DNA of 64,000 nucleotides, from positions 1,196,830-1,260,829 of the forward strand of contig NZ_JACYMO010000001.1 of NCBI RefSeq assembly GCF_014838825.1. The letters run 5' to 3'. The position numbers and the translations under genes were made by a program. The first letter of the stretch is position 1. Every line of letters starts with the position of its first letter. A model generated the notes under the pieces. It saw only the letters and a program-made list of their open reading frames with translations, did not search any database and had not been told where the DNA came from. This stretch comes from Erwinia persicina. GTDB lineage: Bacteria; Pseudomonadota; Gammaproteobacteria; Enterobacterales; Enterobacteriaceae. This document shows positions 10,561 through 16,438 of this stretch, piece by piece.

Positions 10561-11101
10561 TGGCCGCCGGAGGGTTGGTGCCTCCGCCGTTGTTGTTATC
10601 ATCATCGCCGCCACCGCCGCCACCGCCGCCTAAGGCAGCTGCGCCTAAGCCCACCAGCCCGAGCGCGCCGAGACCGGCTGCGGTGATCACGCCATTGCCG
10701 GCACCGGTATCAGCCAGCAGCAGGGGTTCAATACTGCCCAGTGATTCGTACTGCGGGGTAAGAACCATCGCAGTCTGAGCATCGGCCACCTCACTGGTGA
10801 GCGGGAACAGTGCATGTTCCGGGGGGTTTTCCCCGTCGTCAAACACCAGCTCGCTGTGATCGCCATCGACATCATCGAAGAAGAACTGCTGATAGCGCAC
10901 GGTGGTGCCATCTTTCATGTGCAGAATGAGGTCATTACCCTGGCGTTCGAATTCAGCCACCATGTCACGCGTGCCATTGATTTTCACGATGCTGGGTTGG
11001 CTGAGAAGAACGGATTTAGACGAGCCCGCGCTGGCCTGGGAGAGGAGTGTTCCGTCGTCGCGTGAGAGAATGTCTACGCGGCCATCATTGAGCTGTGCCA
11101 T
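1..11101 (-). CDS. Giant BapA-like repetitive surface adhesin, N-terminal 3,700 residues (partial)
   Basis: The reading frame is in phase at the start, at about 5.05 kb and at the window edge, and runs off at base 1. Residues 1-130 resemble the BapA prefix-like domain of type I-secreted biofilm adhesins (MAQLNDGRVDILSRDDG; then IVKINGTRDMVAEFERQGND). A hydrophobic Ala/Gly/Leu stretch leads into a poly-Gly/Asp/Asn linker at about residues 150-175. About 35 Ig-like repeats of roughly 100 residues follow, each with a core like GQTVTVTLNGKTYTATV, a GNWSVTVP strand, an SYTVTVTATDAAGN strand and a DG.LNAAEA-type junction. The start ATG has a GAGGT ribosome site 7 bases upstream. Family knowledge: such proteins are exported by a LapB/LapC/TolC-type machine using a C-terminal signal, and mediate attachment or biofilm. 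The C-terminus and exporter are not in the window. The function is inferred; adhesin class is confident, ligand unknown. Confidence 0.9.
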   Translation of the reverse strand, partial: MAQLNDGRVDILSRDDGTLLSQASAGSSKSVLLSQPSIVKINGTRDMVAEFERQGNDLILHMKDGTTVRYQQFFFDDVDGDHSELVFDDGENPPEHALFPLTSEVADAQTAMVLTPQYESLGSIEPLLLADTGAGNGVITAAGLGALGLVGLGAAALGGGGGGGGDDDNNNGGGTNPPAATPTLTIGTFAGNNVLSAGEKDTSQLLSGTTTNVQAGQIVTIVLNGVTYTAPVQANGSWSVSVPSSALLALANGSTTITASVANSAGQTATDSQAITVEPTQTANEPQIVIGTFAGDNVLSAGEKDSSQSLSGTTTNVQAGQIVTVVLNGVTYTATVQANGSWSVSVPSSALLALANGATTITASVANSAGQTATDSQSITVEPNQTANQPQIAIGAFAGNDVLDGAEKLVTQTVSGTTLNVQQGQTVTVTLNGKTYTTVVGADGKWSVPVPAADLAALATGNASLSASVSNTSGVSASAAHDFSVQASTTPAVSITSPISGDGYLNAGEAQTTLTLSGTASGVAPGTQVSVTLGGQSYTATTQANGSWSVQVPSADLLQLPQGSNLIVATITLPNGSTLTNSTTVTVDVITTLPSPAIDLPFGDGVLSGQEAGQPQTITGNTGVIGAGQTVSVVFNGNTYTGTVSNNGTWSVTLPAGAVAGQIDATLPMVVNVTDPAGNTGSTTLQVRVDSAPPLVSNIQFDTTLNAADISQPLTVTGISAGGQSVTITLEGKTYTTTVNPDGSWSVNIPSSALQLLGQGGHNLVVTSTDQYGNVSTGIGNNLNVDTQPPAVTLAAVTGDNYVSVNELGNLSISGTAESGSIIRVFIGDRELSLTATANGSNGWTIVLSDADKAALADGSYPIRVVATDAAGNEGTALGNVVLAVEPGSQPSLTINPFAGDGILQNGELLVAQELSGSVLNIAPGQIVTVVFNGKTYDNIVVQPGGIWHVSIPASEFTGLANGATLNYSASVTDPRGGTITQPGSVSVVRDPLVPALGIAPVSDDNWINAAEAKLPVTLSGSSQNLAEGTELTVTFNNKIYSATVDANGNWSTTIPPADLLGVANGTYAIVVTDPGNTSVTATLNIGVQANFPDNVTVNAAFGGDNVLNLTESGTPQTLSGNTGLTLPDQLVTVQLNGKTYTATVNTATGAWSVNLSPEDLSNLPQGGNNLVVVVRDAAGNQVTHTASVSVDTLSPELSVGPVAGDGIVNRAEQGQPLPVTGTAEANSTITVVLNGVTYQTTANGNGSWNLNIAPSALQTLADGQYDIRVTARDSSGNETTTLIPVTIDTASPTVTVAPVSGDGYLNALEHAAALAITGTTEPGAAVVVSVNNVNYTATVDPQGNWTVTLPANVVSGLADGSYTVSVTATDAIGNTGSSSQPLTVIAGSGSLPQIAVGAFAGDNILDGAEKGLSQLMTGTTSNVQAGQVVTVTLNGSQYTGLVQGDGSWSVLVPAAALINLANGTDNYTVSVSDVAGNPASSNGSFTVDNSFSAIAIGVISDDNTLNASEALLPLSIHGFSRFVTFGSTVTVSFRGKSYVTTTNSDGSWAVNIPAADLVGLLNGNQPVTASTVDVNGNTITVVQALNSEVNPGFQPVIDPLFGDGYLNAAEAGSVQIISGSSGVAGAGQTVRVVIGGITYTGTVDAQGNWNVSVPSAALQSLPQGENPLSVTLGDTAGNSVKVDTLFEVDTRAPVVSLDAVATDNRINLAEQNEVQIIGGSGDVGDRITVTLNGQTYLTIVDGTGNWQIELPVSALKALPAGSSNIQVTSTDDAGNTSTVIRTVEVDITPPPVSVNPVSGGYINAAEAGQPLTITGSGEAGDLIRVELGNISVTVVVGSNGQWSALIPGTALSGVADGSYSLTVTATDPAGNTTTTSTPLAIDTGVPSIFVNNVTANNVLDGAEQQVDQLISGTASNVEAGQTLTLVLTGNGGSFSTTTTIQSGGAWQASLPASVLEGLANGTYTLTATVTDKAGNTGTTDKVFSVNDAEVAIAVSPISEDGYLNFTESQAAGGLDVTLTTSNVPAGSRVTFELNNITYNGVQQPDGSWTVNIPRSDVIQLTNGTLTGTATVLDPDDAVLATSEAPLIVRVSDLPQPILDTPVFGDGTLDNAEAAGSQILQGTTGVSGNGQTVEVNIGGTIFNATVNSSGVWSLTLTSADLQALPAGTQPIIVTATDAAGNTASTAPAPVNIATVLPELTLETIAGDGIINATEQTQPLDISGTTTAGNTVVVTLDGKTYNAVVDANGNWTATIPAGDLALLDDGGYDVTVTVTDPAGNKTVDTELVQVNTAAPVYTLDPLAGDGIIDSAEAAQPLKISGTGTVGDTVSVTLGGETLTTTVGNDGKWSVTAPVSTLNNLDEGTNPVTVVVTSPAGNSVTQNATVALDTTIVNPLLVNPVTGDDVVNASEADAGITITGSVPEGTTSVVVTFNNQSYTATVGSDGLWSAAIPAGAFTGLADNGYTLTVVATPQGGSSVTVNRPIVLDTTPSQPTINTPFGDGYLNLAEASAAGGQTLSGTTGAAGAGQIVTVTVSGQDYTVTADGNGNWTLPLSSATLLNLGQGELQIEVKVTDASGNVGTVTSTAEVDRTPPALVLNPVATDNVINATEILQTVTVSGSTTPDQAGQQVSVTFNGNQPAYLATVQEDGTWRLDLPGNATQNLADGSYVVTATLTDKAGNPSQPLTETVEVRAAAGDLPTISIGVVSADDYINASELGQPLNLSGTTTNVANGQVVTITLNGQTYEAVVQNGAWSYAVPALAVGNIADGAQQVSVTVKDRYDNVADDSRDFTVIARGADLPTITINPVTSDDMIDYNESRDPAGVTITGSSQNIPAGGTITVTVNNTPYTATVDADGNWTATIPQSAAQALPQNNNTVTATGNDVAGNVATASDNFTVHTQPPLLVIDANLATDGILSLADALTGLLLGGTTGPNLNVEITIGSKVYSVLADGLGNWSTTIPSADLLALANGELDIGVSVKDAYGNTTSEVIEATVDVQATLLTVDTPFADGLLNGAEATVAQVISGTVANLPAGASLVVSVGTLTNIPAVLDGQGGWTVTLPAGALVGQGNGIIQVSVSTVDAVNPVSVSVDAELVLTTTLNPVIDQPFGDGLLNVAEAALTQTLTGTTGATGAGQTIVLTINGTPYAATVDANGVWTAILTPQQLLNLGNSPDHEIVIVVRDAAGNVADASLEFGAIVTGLPTVTLGGLPLAGDGILTLNEVAGGITLGGSVTYSGDVAGTRVIVNVNGTPIEAIITGNTWSLELPAGTLTTLPDGNWPVSVTVTDGAGNVGAPVTTSLTVAINDVPDPVINTPFVDGLLSLAEATAGQVLRGSTGITGTGQKVTVSIDGGTPVNATVNVDGSWSLNLDPATLTGLANTTHTISVVATDSYGNSVPVSGSFDAILNLPDPTIVNPFGPGLGISEAAGAVIITGTTGIPVVAGQDQTVTLKVDINGVVYDGVVDASGTWTVTLPQGALSGLSNGAHQITVTVIDAAGNPATETLDFNAYLTLPQPTLAVPFDNGYLNEDTLAGAVLTGTTGAVGAGQSVSVSFGGLAGLPAVVNNDGTWSLTLTAGEMADIRGLGESQQNVVITVTDPGGNTNTLTEGFIIDTLPPAITALSFAGDNILDYVESLNTQTLTGTSGVNDAGATVTLTIGTRTLTGVVGADGKWTINVGAEALTELIAVNGSYSVAITDAAG
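9961..10584 (-). repeat. Near-identical tandem pair of 312-bp adhesin repeats
   Basis: Bases 9961-10272 and 10273 onward match at roughly nine positions in ten by eye, with an exact offset of 312 bases (104 codons, in frame). Identity fades near 10545. This pair lies in the N-terminal-most repeats, just after the linker, and is much more alike than other repeats in the array, so it looks like a recent duplication or gene-conversion event. Confidence 0.8.
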
Positions 11102-11853
11102 TTTAGTAACCTCATGTACACCAGATAACAGGATTAAAAATTCAACGCACTGAAAGTGAAAAAAAACTTCACTTTTAGCCACGTTAAATAAATTTTTTTC
11201 ACGCCGGGATGGGCGCTACTTTTCACCTGATGCACAGTCAGGGAGAGCATCTCCCCGCTAAAAAAGACTAAAAACAGCCTGAACTGCAATTTTTTTGTTT
11301 AATTCCTCACACAGATATAATTAATAAATTGAATGTGTTACCTGATTAAAATTAATCGATAAGATAAAGGATTTTTATTTCACTTCTTAGTACAAATTTT
11401 ATGCCGTTGTCAAAAAACGTCTATAAATAAGGGAAATCTGAAATAATGATTTGATTTAACTCGCAGAAAAAAATTTTACTTAACGTTACTTTTTGCAACT
11501 TTCTGGTAAAAAAACGCCCATAACCAGGTAATAACGTAAGGTTAATGACGCGAAAATTTCATGTTGAATCGTGACCATCCGCACAAGTGAAGACGGGTAA
11601 AATTTTTCATCGGACGGCCTTCAGCCGCGGCGTAAAAAAGGGATTTTTTTCTATCTCACCAGTAATTTGAGTTAAGCGCGTGACGAGCCGCCAACCTCCA
11701 GGAGTCTTCTTAAAATTTGGCTTTAAGGGATAAATCCGATTAACCGCGCTATTTTTTCAGGTTATTAACATTGCCTTTCCCCCAAAGGTGCCTGAGACCC
11801 GGGCTGAAGACGTAGTAAACTGGCAGGGTTTAGCTTCATAACTGGCACTAATT
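11102..11853. other. AT-rich divergent intergenic region between adhesin and MFS permease
   Basis: This is 752 bases without a convincing gene, markedly more AT-rich than its surroundings, lying between two divergent genes. It holds an inverted repeat at 11153-11175 and a small hairpin at 11241-11255 (GGGAGA, GCA loop, TCTCCC). No confident sigma-70 promoter could be fixed by eye. The length and AT-richness would suit a silenced or multiply regulated adhesin promoter, for example through H-NS; that is inference. Confidence 0.6.
11153..11175. promoter_or_regulatory. Inverted repeat in the adhesin leader region
   Basis: AAAGTGAA (11153-11160) and TTCACTTT (11168-11175) form perfect 8-base arms around a 7-base A-rich spacer, ending 52 bases upstream of the adhesin start codon. 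It could be an operator or an RNA hairpin in the leader. No known regulator is assigned. Confidence 0.4.
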
Positions 11854-13053
11854 ATGGTAAAAAATGAGGTTGATTACGCGACAGGCAAAATGGATAAAAT
11901 GACGATACTGGAAGCCCCTGCCGCACAGGCGAAAGCGCTGGCCACCCAGCGTGCCACGCGTGCGGTATTTTTGATCGCCGGTATCGGCATGGCCGCCTGG
12001 GCTCCTCTGGTTCCCTATGCAAAAGAACGTGCACTGCTGAGTGACGCCTCCCTCGGCACCCTGCTGCTTTTTCTTGGACTGGGATCGCTGATCGCCATGC
12101 CGCTGTCCGGAATGCTGGTCGGTCGCCTGGGATGCAAGCGCGTGATTGCCACAGGAAGCCTGCTGCTGCTGTGCGTCTTACCGCTGCTGGCGACGCTTGC
12201 CACTCCCCTGGCGCTGGCACTGACGCTGATGGTTTTCGGGGCCGCCATCGGCCTGATCGACGTCGCGATGAATATTCAGGCCGTTGAGGTCGAGAAAAGC
12301 GCCCGTCAGGCGATGATGTCCGGTTTTCACGGTTTCTTCAGCGCCGGCGGTATTATTGGCGCGGGGCTGGTCAGCGTCGCGCTGGCACTGGGTGCTTCTC
12401 CGCTGATATCGATACTGATGATCAATATTCTGCTGGTGCTGCTGTGGCTATACTGCCAGCGTCATATCCTCAGTCAGCGCCTGCACCAGCCGGACACGCC
12501 GATGTTTGTCATGCCGCGTGGCTGGGTGCTGTTCCTCGGCGTGCTGTGCTTTATTCTGTTTTTAACCGAAGGGGCTATTCTTGACTGGGGCGCGCTGTTT
12601 TTGACTCATACTCGCGACCTGCCGGCATCGCAGGCCGGACTGGGATACGCCGTCTTTTCCGTCGCTATGACCATTGGCCGTCTGTTCGGTGACCGCATTG
12701 TGCAGACTTTTGGCCGCACCGCGACGCTGTTCTGCGGAACACTCTGCGCCGCAGCCGGGTTAGTACTGGCGGTAGCCGTACCGGATGCTTTCTGGACGCT
12801 GGCAGGGTTCCTGCTGGTGGGTTTTGGCGCCTCTAACGCGGTGCCGATTATGTTCAGTGCGGCAGGAAAACAGCAGGTGATGCCAGCAAATCTGGCCATC
12901 GCCGCCATGACCACTATTGGCTATGCCGGCATTTTGGCAGGTCCTGCCCTGGTCGGGTTTATCGCTCAATGGTCCAGCCTGTCCGTGGCGTTCAGCGGCA
13001 TTGCTGCACTGCTGTTAGTCGTCGCGGCCAGCGCCCGACAGATTACTCGTTAA
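11854..13053 (+). CDS. MFS transporter, YbjJ-like
   Basis: This 399-residue polytopic membrane protein has about 12 hydrophobic segments and the fold of the major facilitator superfamily. An MFS loop motif (GMLVGRLGCKRVI) follows TM2, and the related GRLFGDRIVQTFGR lies after the central loop, marking the two 6-helix halves. The sequence resembles E. coli YbjJ (GFHGFFSAGGIIGAGL; GFGASNAVPIMFSAAG). The substrate is not evident. The start is uncertain: the first ATG lacks a ribosome site, and in-frame ATGs at 11890 (AGG 4 bases upstream) and 11899 would drop a non-hydrophobic leader. The stop lies only 15 bases before rcsD, so co-transcription is likely. In E. coli this side of rcsD carries ompC instead. 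Confidence 0.85.
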   Translation: MVKNEVDYATGKMDKMTILEAPAAQAKALATQRATRAVFLIAGIGMAAWAPLVPYAKERALLSDASLGTLLLFLGLGSLIAMPLSGMLVGRLGCKRVIATGSLLLLCVLPLLATLATPLALALTLMVFGAAIGLIDVAMNIQAVEVEKSARQAMMSGFHGFFSAGGIIGAGLVSVALALGASPLISILMINILLVLLWLYCQRHILSQRLHQPDTPMFVMPRGWVLFLGVLCFILFLTEGAILDWGALFLTHTRDLPASQAGLGYAVFSVAMTIGRLFGDRIVQTFGRTATLFCGTLCAAAGLVLAVAVPDAFWTLAGFLLVGFGASNAVPIMFSAAGKQQVMPANLAIAAMTTIGYAGILAGPALVGFIAQWSSLSVAFSGIAALLLVVAASARQITR

Positions 13054-13068
13054 CCGGGGTTTTACTGC

Positions 13069-15729
13069 ATGTTGCCTTATAAATTTCCACTCACTTCCGG
13101 CAATGTAACGCGCTTTTTTGTGTTGTTTATTCTGGTGCTGCTGCTGGCATCTGGATTTATGATCCACAATGCGGTTAACGCCTGGCTGACGGAAAAGCGT
13201 TACGCCATGGCGGATATCACCCACGCCATGCAAAAGCGTGTTGATACCTATCGCTTCGCCACCTGGCAAATTTATGAAAACCTGGCCGCCAGCGCGGCCG
13301 GCACCGCCAGCAACAGCCTGCAGGAGACCCGCCTGCGTCAGGATGTTTATTATCTGGAAAAAACCCGGCGGAAAACCGAAGCCCTGATTTTTGGTTCGCA
13401 CGACAGCGGCACGCTGGATATGACACTGCGCATGTCCAACTACCTCGACACGTTGTGGGGGGCAGAAAACAGCACCTGGTCGATGTATTTCCTCAACGGC
13501 CAGGACAACAGCCTGATACTGGTCTCTACCCTGCCGCTGAAAGATATGGCCTCGCGCTATAAAGAGAGTGCGATCAGCAATATTGTTGAGGCCCGCCGGG
13601 CCGAAATGTTGCAGCAGGCCAATGCGCTGGATGAGCGCGAAAGCTTCTCGCCGCTGCGCCGCTTTACCTGGCAGAACGACCACTATTTCACCGTCCGTAC
13701 CACCTTTAATCAGCCAGGACATCTGGCGACGGTGGTGGCCTTTGATTTGCCGGTCAACGACATTATTCCGGTGAATATGCCGCTGGAGAATTTCCAGTTA
13801 AAACAGGACACTACGCCGGTGGCCGAAGGGGATGATAACCAGGACAGCAACGGCAGCACCCGCATCAGCTGGGTCAACCCTAATATTGAAATCACCAGCT
13901 CGCTGGCCAGCACACCGCTTCAGCTGGTCTATCGGGTGCCCGTCACCGGCCTTATCGTCGACACCCTGCGCAACCTGCTATGGCCGCTGCTGGCAAACCT
14001 GGCACTGCTGCTGATGTCGCTGGCCGGGCTGTTTCTGCTGCGCCAGCAGTCGCTGCGCCCAAGCGAAAATCAGAGTGCCGAACTGGAATCACTGCGGCTG
14101 CTGAATGAAGAGATTGTAGGTACGCTGCCCGTCGGCCTGCTGGTATATGACTTTGCCAATAACCGGACCATCATAAGCAATAAAATTGCCGAGCACCTGC
14201 TGCCACATCTTAACCTGCAAAAAATTATCAATATGTCCGATCAGCACCAGGGCGTGTTGCAGGCTACGGTGAATAACGAGGTGTACGAGATACGCCATGC
14301 CCGCAGCATGATCTCCTCGCACACGCAGATGTTTATGATGCGTGACCAGGATCGTGAACTGCTGGTGAATAAGAAGCTGCAGAAAGCGCAGCAGGTGCTC
14401 GATAAAAACCACCAGTCGCGCCAGCAGCTGCTTCAAAATCTGGGGCACGCCCTGCAGCGCCCGCTTACCGAGGTGATTGCCCGCCTGGAGGCGCTGGCCG
14501 GGACGCAGCCGACGGAAGAAGTGGCGGTCTCGCTGGAATCCTCGCAGGCACTGAGCCGCCTGGTGGATGATATTGTCCTGCTCAATCAACTGGAGACCCT
14601 CGACTGGGCTCCGGATGCAGGTAGTTTCAATCTGCAATCGCTGCTGGATGAGCTGGTCAGCGAACTGCTGCCGGTAATGCGTCGCAAAGGGCTGACGCTG
14701 ATGATTTCTAACCACCGCAGCAGCGATGAGACGCGCTTAGGCGATCGCCGGGCCATCCGTAAAATCCTTTCAACGCTGCTGCACTATGCGGTAACCACCA
14801 CCACCTGGGGCAGGGTCAGCGTTACTGTCAGCGCCCCGGACGATCGTCAGGATCGCCTGATGATTGAGATTGTGGATACCGGTGCCGGTCTCACCGCTGA
14901 TGAAATGTCGAACACCGACTTCCCTTATCTGGGCGAAACTCACGAAGACCGTTACGGTCAGGCGTCCGGCATGGCCTTTTTCCTGTGTAAACAGCTGTGT
15001 AAACAGCTGGGTGGCCATCTGGATATCAGCGCCAGCCCGGACATTGGTACCCGTTACAGCATTCAGCTGCAGGTTCCGCTGGAGCCGCAGCTGCTTCAGG
15101 AAGAGAAACTGCTGGAGGGCGTTAACGCCCTGATCGATATTACGGTGGATGACGTACGCAAAATTGTCGTTCACCAGCTTGAAGACTGGGGGGCCAACTG
15201 CATTACTCCTGATGAACGTTTCTCCGGTCAGGAACACGATGTGCTGATTACGGATGAACCCGAACACTTAACGCCGTGGGCATTACTGCTGACGGACGAT
15301 GAGGCAGGATTCAGCCAGATTGCCCCGTACCAGTTCCGGGTCAACTTCAACATCAGTAGTGCGATGCAGGATGCACTGCTGACGTTGATTGAACAACAGC
15401 TGGCCCAGGACGGGCTGGATGACGAAAATGCTGAACAACCGGACACGGCGCAACTTTTCGCCAGTGGCTACTTTCAGCTTTTCGTCGATACAGTACCCGA
15501 TGATGTAAAGAGACTGTATAATGAGGCCGCAAACAGGGACTTTAGTGCGCTTGCTCAGACTGCGCATCGGCTGAAAGGCGTGTTTGCCATGTTAAATTTG
15601 CTACCCGGCAAGCAGCTTTGTGAAACGTTAGAACATCACATTCAACAGTGTGACGATTCAAACATTAAAAATACCACCAGTGAAGTTGACAATTACGTCA
15701 ACGAACTGCTGCAGCAAGGTAACCAATAA
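13069..15729 (+). CDS. rcsD: Rcs phosphorelay intermediate phosphotransferase RcsD
   Basis: RcsD (886 residues; about 890 in E. coli) is an inner-membrane protein that passes phosphate from RcsC to RcsB. TM segments lie at about 14-36 and 302-324 and flank a periplasmic domain containing VYYLEKTRRKTEALIFGSHD. A degenerate kinase-like region follows, then the RcsD-ABL domain. The C-terminal HPt domain carries the phosphoacceptor His833 in AQTAHRLKGVFAML. Oddly, the H-box equivalent reads NLGHALQRPL with a histidine at residue 460, where E. coli has Asp. The N-box remains degenerate (LSTLLHYAV, no Asn), while the DTGAG ATP-lid motif is intact, so catalysis is doubtful. The gene ends one base before rcsB. 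Confidence 0.97.
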   Translation: MLPYKFPLTSGNVTRFFVLFILVLLLASGFMIHNAVNAWLTEKRYAMADITHAMQKRVDTYRFATWQIYENLAASAAGTASNSLQETRLRQDVYYLEKTRRKTEALIFGSHDSGTLDMTLRMSNYLDTLWGAENSTWSMYFLNGQDNSLILVSTLPLKDMASRYKESAISNIVEARRAEMLQQANALDERESFSPLRRFTWQNDHYFTVRTTFNQPGHLATVVAFDLPVNDIIPVNMPLENFQLKQDTTPVAEGDDNQDSNGSTRISWVNPNIEITSSLASTPLQLVYRVPVTGLIVDTLRNLLWPLLANLALLLMSLAGLFLLRQQSLRPSENQSAELESLRLLNEEIVGTLPVGLLVYDFANNRTIISNKIAEHLLPHLNLQKIINMSDQHQGVLQATVNNEVYEIRHARSMISSHTQMFMMRDQDRELLVNKKLQKAQQVLDKNHQSRQQLLQNLGHALQRPLTEVIARLEALAGTQPTEEVAVSLESSQALSRLVDDIVLLNQLETLDWAPDAGSFNLQSLLDELVSELLPVMRRKGLTLMISNHRSSDETRLGDRRAIRKILSTLLHYAVTTTTWGRVSVTVSAPDDRQDRLMIEIVDTGAGLTADEMSNTDFPYLGETHEDRYGQASGMAFFLCKQLCKQLGGHLDISASPDIGTRYSIQLQVPLEPQLLQEEKLLEGVNALIDITVDDVRKIVVHQLEDWGANCITPDERFSGQEHDVLITDEPEHLTPWALLLTDDEAGFSQIAPYQFRVNFNISSAMQDALLTLIEQQLAQDGLDDENAEQPDTAQLFASGYFQLFVDTVPDDVKRLYNEAANRDFSALAQTAHRLKGVFAMLNLLPGKQLCETLEHHIQQCDDSNIKNTTSEVDNYVNELLQQGNQ

Positions 15730-15730
15730 T

Positions 15731-16378
15731 ATGAATAACCTGAATGTCATTATTGCCGACGATCATCCTATTGTTCTGTTCGGCATTCGTAAGTCACTGG
15801 AACAAATTGAGTGGGTCAATGTTGTCGGTGAGTTCGAAGATTCCACAGCCTTAATTAACAGCCTGTCCAAGCTTGATGCCAACGTGCTGGTCACCGACCT
15901 GTCAATGCCTGGCGAAAAGTATGGCGACGGTATTACGCTGATCAAATACATCAAGCGTCACTATCCGGATCTGTCGATCATTGTTCTGACCATGAACAAT
16001 AATCCGGCAATCCTCAGCGCCGTACTGGACCTGGATATTGAAGGGATCGTGCTGAAACAGGGCGCGCCAACCGACCTGCCGAAAGCGCTGGCTGCCCTGC
16101 AGAAAGGCAAGAAATATACGCCGGAAAGCGTGGCAAAACTGCTGGAGAAAATCAGCGCGGGCGGTTATGGCGACAAACGTCTGTCACCGAAGGAAAGTGA
16201 AGTTCTGCGCCTGTTTGCAGAAGGATTCCTGGTCACGGAAATTGCCAAGAAGCTGAACCGCAGTATTAAAACCATCAGTAGCCAGAAGAAATCAGCAATG
16301 ATGAAGCTGGGCGTGGACAACGATATTGCGCTGCTCAACTATCTGTCATCGGTGAGCATGTCACCGGTAAAAGACTAA
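15731..16378 (+). CDS. rcsB: Rcs response regulator RcsB
   Basis: RcsB (215 residues) is the DNA-binding response regulator of the Rcs relay. It controls capsule, motility, biofilm and envelope genes as a homodimer or with partners such as RcsA. The receiver domain (1-125) has acidic pocket D10/D11, phosphoacceptor D56 (LVTDLSMPG) and switch Lys in IVLKQGAP. A LuxR/FixJ-type helix-turn-helix occupies about 150-210 (LSPKESEVLRLFAEG; KLNRSIKTISSQKKSAM). The start chosen is the ATG one base after the rcsD stop, giving MNNLNVIIADDHP as in E. coli, with an AAGG site upstream; an in-frame upstream start would read into rcsD. A hairpin terminator lies before the convergent rcsC. Confidence 0.98.
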   Translation: MNNLNVIIADDHPIVLFGIRKSLEQIEWVNVVGEFEDSTALINSLSKLDANVLVTDLSMPGEKYGDGITLIKYIKRHYPDLSIIVLTMNNNPAILSAVLDLDIEGIVLKQGAPTDLPKALAALQKGKKYTPESVAKLLEKISAGGYGDKRLSPKESEVLRLFAEGFLVTEIAKKLNRSIKTISSQKKSAMMKLGVDNDIALLNYLSSVSMSPVKD

Positions 16379-16392
16379 GTTCCCCGGAACGC

Positions 16393-16421
16393 AGGGGCTG
16401 ACCTTCTGTCTGGGTCAGCCC
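16393..16421. terminator. Hairpin between convergent rcsB and rcsC
   Basis: GGGCTGACC and GGTCAGCCC form a 9-base stem shortly after the rcsB stop, between convergent genes. The U-tract is poor on both strands. The same stem sequence recurs after yfaE (29403-29433). Confidence 0.65.
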
Positions 16422-16438
16422 TGACCTTTATTCTCCGC

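Noticed and set aside
14980-15010. A short direct repeat in rcsD (encoding CKQLCKQL).
   Set aside because: The protein segment has the same length as in E. coli RcsD, so it is not an insertion and is probably chance.
15650-15730. An upstream in-frame ATG for rcsB at 15650.
   Set aside because: It lies inside rcsD and adds residues absent from RcsB; the ATG at 15731 gives the family N-terminus.
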